Shown: positions 50,385-60,718, counted from the first letter of the stretch. The stretch: DNA of 64,000 nt from Pisolithus tinctorius (GCA_024663395.1 JANFAH010000002.1:5890001-5954000), one strand, 5' to 3'. Numbers and translations: made by a program. The notes: generated from the sequence alone by a model not told the origin.

Positions 50385-50640
50385 TATATAATTTACAGTG
50401 TGGATCTAGTTGACACAGCTAAAGGTAAAAATGAACTGACCCTTGTGTTCATAGATGACATGGCATTCATAGCCATAGGTAAGACATTCATGGACACACA
50501 TGCCACACTACTTGACATGATGGAACAGGAAGACAGAGGCTATGACTGGTCCAGTAATCACAACTCATGTTTCAAAACAACCAAATTCACACTCATGGAC
50601 TTCACACTCAGCAGAGCCAAACCCAGAATACCACTAATGA
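50385..50640 (+). pseudogene. LINE reverse transcriptase, catalytic loop piece
   Basis: Reads DLVDTAKGKNELTLVFIDDM with the metal-binding DD, then AFIAIGKTF and YDWSSNHNS. The RT blocks that should lie between FNTVF (48790) and this piece, about 200 residues, are absent. The piece ends at PLMI where the second palindromic element sits. Confidence 0.8.
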
Positions 50641-50642
50641 TA

Positions 50643-52215
50643 CAGTGAGGGACAAAAGTGTTGCAATGTTTGTGAGGTGTGACTTGTTGCTGATGTAGCT
50701 CAGGCTATTCTGCACAGATAATGATGACACCTATACCATTGGAAAGGGGTGACTCTAAGCTTTCCAGAGCACTAAGGGTCAGTCCAAACAAAGCAATACA
50801 TGCCAAGATACACCCTATTCTTTCTGAAAAGTGCATTGCAATGCTTTTGTCCCTGACTGGTGAAATCATGAAATGTGACCTTTTGATGGGATTAAGGGCA
50901 TGGAGGATGGGAAAAAATGCTTACATAATAAACCACATGATCATCCAGATGATTTGTCAGCATGCAAACAATGACAAACATTGGACTTGTACCATTAATC
51001 CTCCCTCTTTTACCACAACTCATGAAATCATCTCTCTAGCTCACATGGTCATTTTCTCAAGGAATTCTTATCAAATACTGGTGGCCACCACAGTGCCATC
51101 AGTATAACATGCTCTCAGAAAAATCAGGCCCTTGAAAAACTTGCTGTCAGTCATTTCCTGGACTGTTTACCCCCCCATGCCTGATGTGTTCTGGAACTAA
51201 TCAGTACTTGGAAGGCTGAGAATGTTTTGGAGGTTAATCTGGCACTTCAGAACATGATGGACAAACCAGTCCCCTCTCAACCAATGCATTTCTGGCACAG
51301 GAACACTGATATGGAAGTTGGGGTGAGACAAAACCTCCTTGTGCTCTGAGCACCATAAGAGGGTTCACTAGATCTTGCTCTGATCTGAACTGTAGATGAC
51401 TGGGGAAGGATTATTTGGTCATATGTGACCAAAGGCAATATTCAGGGCCAGATGGAAGCACAGGATTCTGCTCCATGGCAGTTCAGTAGCATATCCTTCT
51501 GATGACACCCAGGGGTAAAGAGGATTTTGTCTTGCCTTAACTTCCATACCACTGTCCCTGTGCCAGAAATACATTGGTTGAGAGGGGACTGGTTTGTCCA
51601 TCATGTTCTGAAGTGCCAGATTAACCTCCAAAACATTCTCAGCCTTCCAAGTACTGATTAGTTCCAGAACACATCAGGCATGGGGGGGTAAACAGTCCAG
51701 GAAATGACTGACAGCAAGTTTTTCAAGGGCCTGATTTTTCTGAGAGCATGTTATACTGATGGCACTGTGGTGGCCACCAGTATTTGATAAGAATTCCTTG
51801 AGAAAATGACCATGTGAGCTAGAGAGATGATTTCATGAGTTGTGGTAAAAGAGGGAGGATTAATGGTACAAGTCCAATGTTTGTCATTGTTTGCATGCTG
51901 ACAAATCATCTGGATGATCATGTGGTTTATTATGTAAGCATTTTTTCCCATCCTCCATGCCCTTAATCCCATCAAAAGGTCACATTTCATGATTTCACCA
52001 GTCAGGGACAAAAGCATTGCAATGCACTTTTCAGAAAGAATAGGGTGTATCTTGGCATGTATTGCTTTGTTTGGACTGACCCTTAGTGCTCTGGAAAGCT
52101 TAGAGTCACCCCTTTCCAATGGTATAGGTGTCATCATTATCTGTGCAGAATAGCCTGAGCTACATCAGCAACAAGTCACACCTCACAAACATTGCAACAC
52201 TTTTGTCCCTCACTG
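50643..52215. mobile_element. Palindromic element PE2 (1,573 bp)
   Basis: Arms of about 620 bp are identical wherever I compared them, including the mirrored 128-codon frames 50721-51107 (plus) and 51751-52137 (minus). A spacer of about 320 bp (51270-51590) is not palindromic. Ends CAGTGAGGGACAAAAGTG and inverse; TA on both sides (50641-50642, 52216-52217). Removing the element and one TA restores the LINE frame PLMIRGTAIAPTETHKFLGV. Confidence 0.95.
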
Positions 52216-52217
52216 TA

Positions 52218-53743
52218 AGAGGTACTGCAATAGCCCCTACAGAGACTCATAAATTTCTAGGTGTAATACTGGACCAGGAGTCAAGATGGAAAGCTCATGT
52301 GGCTCAGGCCCTGGCAAAAGGAACAAAACAAGCCCTTCTCCTGAGAAGGCTCTCTGTGACATCATGGGGTGTTCCAATGAAGCTTGTACAACAACTCTAC
52401 CAAACCACAGTAGTCCCAAAGACTATGTATGCAGCCTCAGTGTGGCTGAAGCCAGCTTATGCTGGCACACACACCTCTGGAACAAGAGGTTTGAAGGGAT
52501 TCATGAAGTGACTCATGCCAGTCCAAAGAACAGCAGCCCTGGTGGCCACAGGTGCCATGAAAACCACTCCCACTGACACACTACTTGCCCATGCCCACAT
52601 CCCCCCCACACCACTACTCATCCAACACATGCTACACAAAGCCATGCTACAACTATCCACTCTACCAGACAGTCACCTGCTCCACACACATGTCAACAGA
52701 ATTGCAAAATCCAATGTCAAATGCCACCATGCAGCTCTCCACCACCTGCTACATGACCTAGGAGTCAATCCTAAAAACATTGAGAAGATCCACCCATGCC
52801 CAATACCACCCAGCACACGCTCCTTGCATGTGACAGCCATAGCCCCAAGCAAAAAAGAAGCAGTCAAAGACTTCACAAGAATCAAAGACTGCATGCTAAT
52901 ATTCACAGACAGTTTGTGCACAGCAGGAGGAGTAGGAGCAGCAGCAGTACTACACATGGACTACAAACACATTGCCATGCTGCGATACCACCTGGGCAAT
53001 GACTCACAATACATGGTGTTCAAGGCCAAAGTGGTAGTGATGATTCTAGCAGCACACCTCCTGAACACCAGAGACAAGATTACATACCCAGTCACAATAC
53101 TAGTAGACAACCAGGCAGCCATCAGATTGAGTGAGTGCCTGACTGCTAAACCAGGGCATTATCTACTGATGAAATTTAGGTCAATGATCACCAAGGCCCT
53201 CAAAGAGGTGTGGCAGACAAGAAAAGAAGTCACATTATGATGGGTAACAGGGCATATGGAAATCGAAGGGAACAAGTTAGCAGACAGGGAAGCGAAACTA
53301 GCAGCAAAAAAAGCGGAATCCTCCAGCCCATGGTGCGAGCTACCCCCTTCACTAAGAGACCAACTACCCTGTAGCATATCCACCCTCAAACAAGCTCACA
53401 CCACAAAGCAGAAGATCCTATGGAACAACCTATGGAAAAAATCCCCCCACCACAGCCACATATCACACATTGATCCAGTTCTACCTGGTGTGTCATTCAC
53501 TAAGCTAACTGCCCCACTAACCAAAAAACAAACAGGTCTCCTCATACAACTACATACTGGCCACATACCATTGAATAAACACCTTTATTGCTTCAAATGC
53601 AGTGACACTCCCATGTGTCTACAGTGCAGAGGGACCATCCCAGAAGACATACACCACTTCCTCTTTCAATGCCCCAGATATGAGAGAGAATGACATGTCC
53701 TAAGGAATGCATTGGGAAGGGATGCCATGTCCCTATCATTTTG
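52218..53743 (+). pseudogene. LINE ORF2, C-terminal part with RNase H
   Basis: APTETHKFLGVILDQESRW, then AKGTKQALLLRRLSVTSWGV and an RT-thumb-like region (VQRTAALVATGAM). RNase H: MLIFTDSLCTAGGVGAAAVL, VDNQAAIRLSE, WVTGHMEIEGNKLADREAKL. It then has a zinc-knuckle-like tail (HLYCFKCSDTPMCLQCRGTI, HHFLFQCPRYERE). Stops near 52509, 53238 and 53693 are TGA at expected Arg. Sequence changes to Gypsy pol near 53744. Confidence 0.85.
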
Positions 53744-54698
53744 TCCTATCACTTGAAATGGTTCTGCATAGTCAAGAAGGACAGAAAATCTTTGCACCTC
53801 ATCCATGACCTACAACCCCTAAATGCTGTATCCATACAGGGATCAGTTGTTCCCCCCTTTATTGACTCAATCACAAAAACCTTTGCCTGTCATTCTGTCT
53901 ATGGAATTCTAGATCTCATGGTTAGATATGATCATCACACCATCCACAATGACTACCACAACCTCACTGCCTTCCAAACCCCTATTTCCACTCTTCAACT
54001 CACCAAACTACTGATGGGTTACATGTATGCTGTCCAGATTTTCCACAGAGACATCTGTTGGATATTGAAGGACAAAATTCATGAAGTTACCATCCCATTT
54101 ATCAGTGATTGCCCAATCAAAGGTCCCAAATCCCATTACCAAACTTCTGAAAGTACCTATGAGATGATCCCACAAGATTCTGGGATCAGGTGCCACATCT
54201 GGGAACACTTACAGAATGTCAACCATATCTTACATCATATGTGTCACATGGGAGCTACCATTTTGGTGAAGAAATGCATCACTGCTGCACTATCTATCAT
54301 AGTGGTTGGGCATAAGGTGTTGTTTGAGGGGAGAATTCTGGATGAAGTTAAAATCCAAAAGATTAAACATTGGCCTTACTGCACAAACATTATTGAAGTG
54401 CACAGATTTTTGGGTCTTTGCTTGTATTGTGGGATCATTATCAATGACTTCACTACACATACACATCCCCTTGTTGAGCTAACCAAGAAGGACGTCCCCT
54501 TCAGATTCTGCAATGAACACAGAGAAGCCATGGAATATCTCCACCAGGCTATCATCTCATCCCCTGCACTGTGAACCATCAGCTATAATTCCAAAAGGAA
54601 AGTCATTCTAGCAGTCAACACTTCCAACATTGGCATCAGGTACCTACTCATGCAGGAGGGGGAAAATAGTAAATGCTATCCTGCTAGGTTTGGCTTGA
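53744..54698 (+). pseudogene. Gypsy (Ty3-type) reverse transcriptase and RNase H fragment
   Basis: SYHLKWFCIVKKDRKSLHLI, HDLQPLNAVSI, GILDLMVRYDHH, TAFQTPISTLQLTKLLMG and VTIPFISDCPIKGPKSHY. In the last motif the first of the paired catalytic Asp is Ser. Then VVVGHKVLFEGRI, FLGLCLYCGIIINDF, and the RNase H start (KRKVILAVNTSNIGIRYLL) up to about 54690. CpG-free. A piece of a similar pol that belongs upstream lies at 59774-59943 on the minus strand. Confidence 0.85.
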
Positions 54699-54700
54699 TA

Positions 54701-54724
54701 CAGTGGCTCAAAAAACTGACTGCT
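54701..54724 (+). repeat. Tc1-like terminal repeat remnant
   Basis: TA followed by CAGTGGCTCAAAAAACTGAC, close to the tips of PE1 and of the Tc1 fragment that ends at 60718. No body of an element follows. Confidence 0.5.
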
Positions 54725-54788
54725 GTTAAGTACAGGTTTACCCTTGGGTGACCAGGCTTCAAGACCAGGTGACAGGGGTTAAGTCTGG

Positions 54789-56638
54789 TGTGAGTCAAAG
54801 TGTGGAAAGGTGGTGAAAACCAACCAAAACCAACACCAAAGACAAATATGAGCGAGTGGTGGTTTACCTCTGTGGAACCTGGAGGGCAGAGAAACCTAAA
54901 GTGGGGGAGACTTCAAGTGGAGGTGCTCCTGGTGCAAGTCGTCAACAAGTTATGCAGGAGAGGATGAATGAATGCTGATTGAGAAGGGGATGCTGAACAG
55001 AGCAGGGGTGTTCAGCTGAAAGGACTTGGGAGTAACAGACTTTGATAGAATATGCTCCTGGTGCAAGTCATTGACAAGTTATGCAGGAGCAGATGGGTGA
55101 CTAAGCAAACTTGCTGACTAAGCACTGATGATACTGCTGATGATGAATAGAGGTAGATAGACCCTTGATGGAGCCTCAACTACCAATGATTCAAATGAAG
55201 ACAGATAGACTCTTCCAAATGAGCCTCAACTGTCAATGACGAGATATGCTGAGCTGAGCTGACTTCTGAGTAACTTCTGATTCACTTGTAGGTAGCTAAG
55301 TACATGGGGGTTTATATACTGTGGGGGGAGCACAGCTTGTGACAAACAGGGCACAAATGCTTGGTAAGTAATGAGTAAGGACTGAGTAATCATGATGAGT
55401 AAGCAAGAAATGAAAAGTAAGCAAGCAAAGAAGATTGGTAAGTATTGGCAATGAATGAGTCAAGGATAGTCAAAATATCACAGAATGAGTCAAATAGAAT
55501 CAGAAACTGAGTAAGTGCACTGATATCACATTAGGGGGTGGCGATGCAAGTCAGATCTCAGCAGAGACATCTCTAGATCCAAAGATGGCATGACAGATGG
55601 ACAGTGTTTCCAAATAGGGAAGTATTAATTCCAGAATTGAAGGGCATGAGTCAGGCATCAAAGGGGGCTAGGGCATTGGGGGTCTGTGGGGCAATGGGAG
55701 CATATGCAATCACATCTCCCACCTTTTCATCCTCTCAGTGAAGTTAACAAAAACTTCATGAACAGGGCTCTGAAGGAGGAGGAGGAGAAGGGGGGACATC
55801 TTCTGCTGGATCTTGCAGTAAGAAGGCAAGATGCACGTCATACTCATCATGGATGCGATCAGGGAGGCTGGAGAACAGTAGACCATACTGCAGCTGTTGC
55901 AATGTGGGGAGAATGATGGACAAGACTGGAATAAAGACAGTGCAGGGAGCAGGGAGGAATGATCCATATGCTTCATCAAGAGGGGAGACCGAAATGACCA
56001 CATAAGACCTTTCTAACTGAGTGACAGACCTGAGGCAACCAAAGAACATCCTTCTGGAAGTCATACTGACAAGGAGAACATGCTGACCAAGCTGCATGGG
56101 ATGGGATGGGGCTGACAACAACGGGATGAACCAGGGGGCTTCAGGATGGAAGCTGGTGGGAACACCTGGCAGATATATGTAGCCACTGTCTCTAGCAAAT
56201 GAGACAACTGAGATGATTGACGAAGAGGCAGCCATGATTGATGGACTTAGCAAAATGAGCATCTGATGGATGGAGTGCTGTAGAAATGTGTAGGGTGCGA
56301 GGATCCTCTCCAAATTTGGAAGGAAGAATCGTGGGGCTGAGCACTTTAAGTGAGTGTGAGAACTGAGTCGATATCTTTGGAAATGGTGGAGATATGACGA
56401 AAACCAGAATGCCATACACAGGTGCTAAAAACCTTTAATGCATGCTTAACTTGCTTCCTCTTTTCTCTTTAGCACTGACAACTCGTTCTTGTGTGAAGGA
56501 TGACTGTTAACGTCTGACATTCTTTCTACACATGAGGCCTTTAGTCTTCATCTGCATGCATGGGCATTGTGTGCAACTCATCAATGAGTTAGGCAGAGTC
56601 AGCTGTAACCATGTCCACAACACCTTTGGTGTGTGACA
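54789..56638 (-). mobile_element. Family X LTR-like unit, copy 2 (1,850 bp, inverted)
   Basis: Almost identical to 41057-42906 in the opposite orientation, same length. The 219-codon frame is at 55756-56415. The few differences include CpG changes (near 56572 this copy has TG/CA where copy 1 has CG at 41110). It forms the right arm of the inverted pair that bounds the 42.9-54.8 kb inversion. Confidence 0.85.
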
Positions 56639-57756
56639 GCACCAGAGTCAAACAGGATGGTCTCTTCTGTGGAATTTAGGTTTTTGCCCATGAGGAGAAC
56701 ATGGTCATAGTTGTTCATGTATGCATCTTCTTCATTGTTAATGATGTCCTGGGGGTTCAGAATTTCTTCCTCCACAATTTCCATAAGCCAGTCATCATCC
56801 TGCAGGTGTGCTAGCCAAACTCCATCAGGTTCCAAGTCAGTGCTGGTCTGTGTGCTTGAGCTGGCTGATGCACTGGCCGCAGTGGCTGCTTTTCCAGTGC
56901 CTTTCTCCTTCTTTTTCCCTTTCCCCTTGTTCTGGAACCACTTGGGTGCTTGCCCAGCTTTTCTACCACCCTCTTCCCAGCATTGGTCTTTTGTATGACC
57001 TTTCTTTCCACAGTTTTCACAATTTGGCTTCTTTCCATCCTTCACTGAGTAAGCCATGTCTTCGGAATTTCCAGAGTTTCCAGTGTTGCCCCTTTTCATC
57101 CATGTTTGGCACCTATCATATTTGTCAGAAATTAATTTAATGATGAAGTCTGGAGATAGGTCCTTTTGCATGACTAGGGCCAAAGACATCATAGCTGCAA
57201 GGTTGGAGTCATAAGAAGTGGGAAGTGAACTGAGAATGATGGCTACAAAGTCATTGTCTGTGATTGACTGTCCAAGCATGGCAAGTTGTTCATGCAGTGC
57301 ACACATCTTGTCGAAGTGAGCATGGACATCACCTTTTTCCACACAACAGGATTCTTGGAGTTTTCTCTGAAGATCAATTGTGACAATGCAAGAGCAGTTT
57401 TGGAAAAGGTCAGTGAGGACACCCCACACACTCTTCACAGTCTCTTCCTTCAGGACTCAAAGGAATAGGGATTCTGGGAGTGACACAGTGATCACTTGCT
57501 TGATGTATCCATCATCCTTTGCCCATTGCCAGAGTTTTTCTGGGTATTTGTTAACAAGTTTTTGCTCTGTAACTGTGGGCTTCCAGGAGGAGTCTTTCCC
57601 TGCTGAAGGGTCCTCTGGTTTTGCATCCAAGCCAGTCAGGTGTCCAATCAGCCCTTTCAAACTGACAGCCCATTCAACCCAAGCCTTGTAATATAGCCAG
57701 TTGCTTCTGTCCACATTTAGGGTTGGGACTTGTAAGGAATGATCATCTTTCACCAT
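56639..57756 (-). pseudogene. Copia gag and start of protease
   Basis: Begins MVKDDHSLQVPTLNVDRSNW; typical UBN2-like Gag segments follow (YKAWVEWAVSLKGLIGHLTG; then MCALHEQLAMLGQSITDNDF, VAIILSSLPTSYDSNL). A CCHC knuckle is NCENCGKKGHTKDQC near 57005. The frame ends in ILFDSGA, the protease active site, where X is inserted; the rest of the protease is at 42907. A break lies near 57450. Otherwise open. Confidence 0.9.
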
Positions 57757-57807
57757 AGTGGGTATTGATGCTGTGTATTAACTCTTTTGGAATTAGAGTG
57801 TGAGAGT

Positions 57808-57820
57808 GGGGCTCATAACC
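57808..57820 (-). other. Copia primer-binding site, half-tRNA type
   Basis: Directly next to the 5' LTR (no gap). On the plus strand it reads GGGGCTCATAACC, which matches the anticodon arm of initiator tRNA-Met (GGGCUCAUAACC) rather than a tRNA 3' end. This is the half-tRNA priming known from Drosophila copia and yeast Ty5. Confidence 0.75.
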
Positions 57821-58112
57821 TAACAAAGGTATGAGTTTCTCAGTGTATGAAGTAATCACTATATTAGTACCTAACAAAGGTATGAGTTTCTACACTACAT
57901 CAGTACCAAGTAAACAAATGTAAGTATAAGTATGCTCACCTCAGTGTACAAAGTAATCACTGAGGTGGAAAAGAACAGTGCAGAAAATTTATAGTACCAT
58001 AATTAGTAAGCATAGTGCCATTGGAATTTAATTCCAAGACTCAGAGAACAATTCCAAGCACTGACAGCAAAACTCCAAGACATTACTGTAACTCCAGGTC
58101 ACATACTTGACA
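57821..58112 (-). mobile_element. Copia 5' LTR (292 bp)
   Basis: Minus-strand reading starts TGTCAAGTATGTGACC and ends ACCTTTGTTA. Preceded by GTAAT (the target duplication). In the first ~105 bp it differs from the 3' LTR mainly by TG/CA swaps at six places. Confidence 0.9.
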
Positions 58113-59107
58113 ATTACTATGTTAAAGTGTCTGTCCTTTATCACAACTTCTCCACCCAGTCTCTCAAGGAAAGCTGTCTTGTTGGCCAGTTCTTTGATCC
58201 AATCTACCACTTCTTGGTTGTTGAATTCGAGAAGAATTCCATTGTTGCATAGTTGTGCGATTGATCTTAGTTGCAAGTTAGGACCATCAACCTGGTCTAT
58301 AGTTTCTAGGGCTTGTTTGATGAGGTCAATGGTGGCCTCCCTTGTCACGGCATTGTTCAGAAGGAGGTGGTTGCTGTTGGGGTCAATCAGTAGCTGCCAT
58401 TCCTTAATAGCTGCATGGGCCTTAGCATATTCTGGTGCAAATCATTTTCCTAGTGGGATCTGGTTCAGGTTGGGTGGTGCTGATGCTAGCATGTCCCTGT
58501 ATGGAGTGGGGAGAGTGGGGGGTTGGGTCTTGAGATGGTTCTTCATGTCTGCTAGCACTGTTTTCATTGCTTCCATTTCCCCAATCAGATTTTTAATGTG
58601 GGTCTCCAGTTGGGTGGTGTCCACATGGCTGGGGGAGTTGGTGATTGATCTGATCTTCCTGATAGTGTTGTCACTGGCAGTCCTTGTGTTTTTGTTGGTT
58701 TTCTCTAGGTTTTCAGCAGCTGAGAGGATGTTGGCAACTTGTGGGGAGATGGCAGCTATGACTGAGTTCTCCATCTTGCTTGAGGCTGCTGCAACAATGG
58801 ATTCAGTAAGTTCTGACATGGTGAGATCTCTGACCAAATATGCCATGGCATGAATTGCTGAACACAGGGTGTTGTTCACCCCCTTGGTCTGCAAGATGTA
58901 AAAGAGACCATGTGAGATGTGTTCTGGCATGGTTGGTTCTCCCTGTATTGTGTAGAGCTGATCAAGGAAGGTCCTGGCTGTTACCACATCTTTGATTTTG
59001 GCTTCTGGGTCATTGATAATTTTGTCAAGTGATAAACCACTGCTTCTAGTAGTTTTACTGAGTTTGGTGGGGTTTGACATTTGGGGTCCTGGTGGGGAGC
59101 CTGGCAT
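58113..59107 (-). pseudogene. LINE ORF1, N-terminal half
   Basis: Starts MPGSPPGPQMSNPTKLSKTT. It is followed by a helical, Ser/Thr-rich Gag-like region (IKDVVTARTFLDQLYTIQG, coiled-coil MEAMKTVLADMKNHL). One TGA near 58440 separates it from the second frame (TIDLIKQALETIDQVDGPNL, LLEFNNQEVVDWIKELA). It ends at DRHFNIVI, where the Copia LTR begins; the continuation is at 46428. Confidence 0.8.
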
Positions 59108-59305
59108 GGCATGGGAATGTGACCTTGTGGACGTTCATCCTGTTGAGGTCATAAAACAGGGGGATGGGGGTGTGGGTGTTTTTGCATCTGTTCTTGTGAG
59201 TATAACTCTGTAAGAACACTGCTATACATTGCTATAATCTGTGACAGGCTCAGCTGATCCTGGCTGGGGCAAGAAGGTTGAAGAAAATTTTTCTTTTGGG
59301 GTCCT

Positions 59306-59773
59306 TGTCAGGGTGCCACATGGAGTGGAGTCAAGAAGCATTTCCACCAGCTTTTATACTACTACAGAGGTACAGTAACTGGAATTGGAACTGACATACA
59401 GACTTGTAAATTTTCAAGTAAAAACTTCCTGGACAATGAATGAAGGGAAGATGGAGAACATACAATGAGTAACATAGAACAGACCAAAAAGGAAACAGTC
59501 TAGGCACCAAACCATGAGGTGAGTGCACTGTGAAGTACCTGACTGTGTGCTGTCAAGGAGAAGTCTGAAGGCTGGATAGGTAAGGGTCACATGACCTCTT
59601 GGAAGACAGTCCACATGGTCCAATGGTAGACCAGTACCAAGTCTGACAGCAGTCAGAGTGGAGTAGACTTGTAAACAGTAGAGGGCAGGCAAAGTTGGCG
59701 CAGAGTGAGTGAATGACCAGTAGAGTAGGGTGCAGAGTGAGCAGAGACTTAGGCTGAATGCACAGTTGTGACA
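59306..59773 (-). mobile_element. Family R LTR-like repeat, copy 3
   Basis: Minus-strand start TGTCACAACTGTGCATTC; TATAAAA near 59352; probable end in CCCTGACA. Similar to copies 1 and 2 up to the TATA region, then different. It interrupts a Gypsy pol fragment exactly at KIP. Confidence 0.5.
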
Positions 59774-59943
59774 GGTATCTTCAGAGGTTGAAAGGTCCCT
59801 CTATCTGAGGTGTCCCAGGTGAAGGTGGATTGATGTGTTCCAACTAGCCATTGCACTAGATCTAATTCTGCAGGCCAGAGGAACTTCCATGGATCCAGAT
59901 TGAGCTCATCAGCTCTTTCCTGGGTAAACCTGGAACCTGGCAT
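59774..59943 (-). pseudogene. Gypsy pol fragment upstream of RT
   Basis: RFTQERADELNLDPWKFLWP, then AELDLVQWLVGTHQSTFTW and DTSDRGTFQPLKIP. This matches the segment before the reverse transcriptase in Agaricomycete Gypsy pol (LWPAE..LV..L...., ERG.F...KIP). The matching RT is probably the 53744-54698 fragment, with the LINE stack between them. Confidence 0.55.
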
Positions 59944-60049
59944 GAACAGGGGAGGACCAGTCTACCTTGGTAGACTACCTTACTGACTTGTACAGTTCCT
60001 CACCAGGTACTGTACTCAATACAGTAGTTTGTCAGCATACTGAAGTTCC

Positions 60050-60718
60050 TTACCAGATTCCTTCCTAGGTTTCCCTCTGCCACCCCCCAAAGTTCTTCAC
60101 AAGGTGCTGCTGATCATGGGGGGTCAGCTTAGAGGGATGACCTCCAGCATTGGTGGGAAGGGGTAAGAGTGCCTTCATCAGAGAAACAGGGAATGACAGA
60201 ATTGTGGTCACAACCAGTCAGTGATGGGTTTAAACAGGTTTAAACCATTTTTTCACTTCCTGATGTTAGAACAAATTTCTGAGACAGTAGAATGACCAAT
60301 ACGGAGTTTGGAAGCAATATGACAAGATGAGTGGCCATCCTGAAGCATAGACAGCACAGTCAGATGAGTGTCTGAAGGGATGGGCCTCATGAGGAATGGG
60401 GGGCATAATGCACAGCAGATGGACCTGATTCATATATAAGCACAACAAGGTTATATCAATATGTTGAACCTCAGCACAGCCATGGCCATGTCCAGTGTTA
60501 TGAACACCTGCCAAAAAACTGTCCAGATGTGTAGGTGGTGTTGTGGATTTGATTGTGCAGCCCCAAGTCACATGATCATAACCAAATTTGGCACACATAG
60601 TCACATGACTTCCAGCTATCTACCCCTATTTCCTCATGATTTATGGATTAATATAGACTGAGTTACAAGCCAATCTTTGAAAAAGTGGCAAACATCCAGA
60701 TAGTTTTTTGAGTCACAG
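60050..60718 (-). pseudogene. Tc1/mariner transposase N-terminal fragment with one TIR
   Basis: Minus strand. The terminal repeat after TA begins CTGTGACTCAAAAAACTATC, with GGATGTTTGCCAC next. A helix-turn-helix follows near 60240-60360 (HLTVLSMLQDGHSSCHIASK, LRIGHSTVSEI), then remains of a second one (LTPHDQQHLV). No catalytic domain is left. Stops throughout. Confidence 0.6.

Noticed and set aside
48941..52137. Mirrored ORFs of 91 and 128 codons as real genes
   Set aside because: They are the two arms of palindromic elements; each appears on both strands only because of the inverted repeat, and no domain is recognised.
55710..56003. Minus and plus frames in the X units as host genes
   Set aside because: They recur in all three X copies, and X has LTR-like ends and promoter; kept only as a frame inside a mobile unit.
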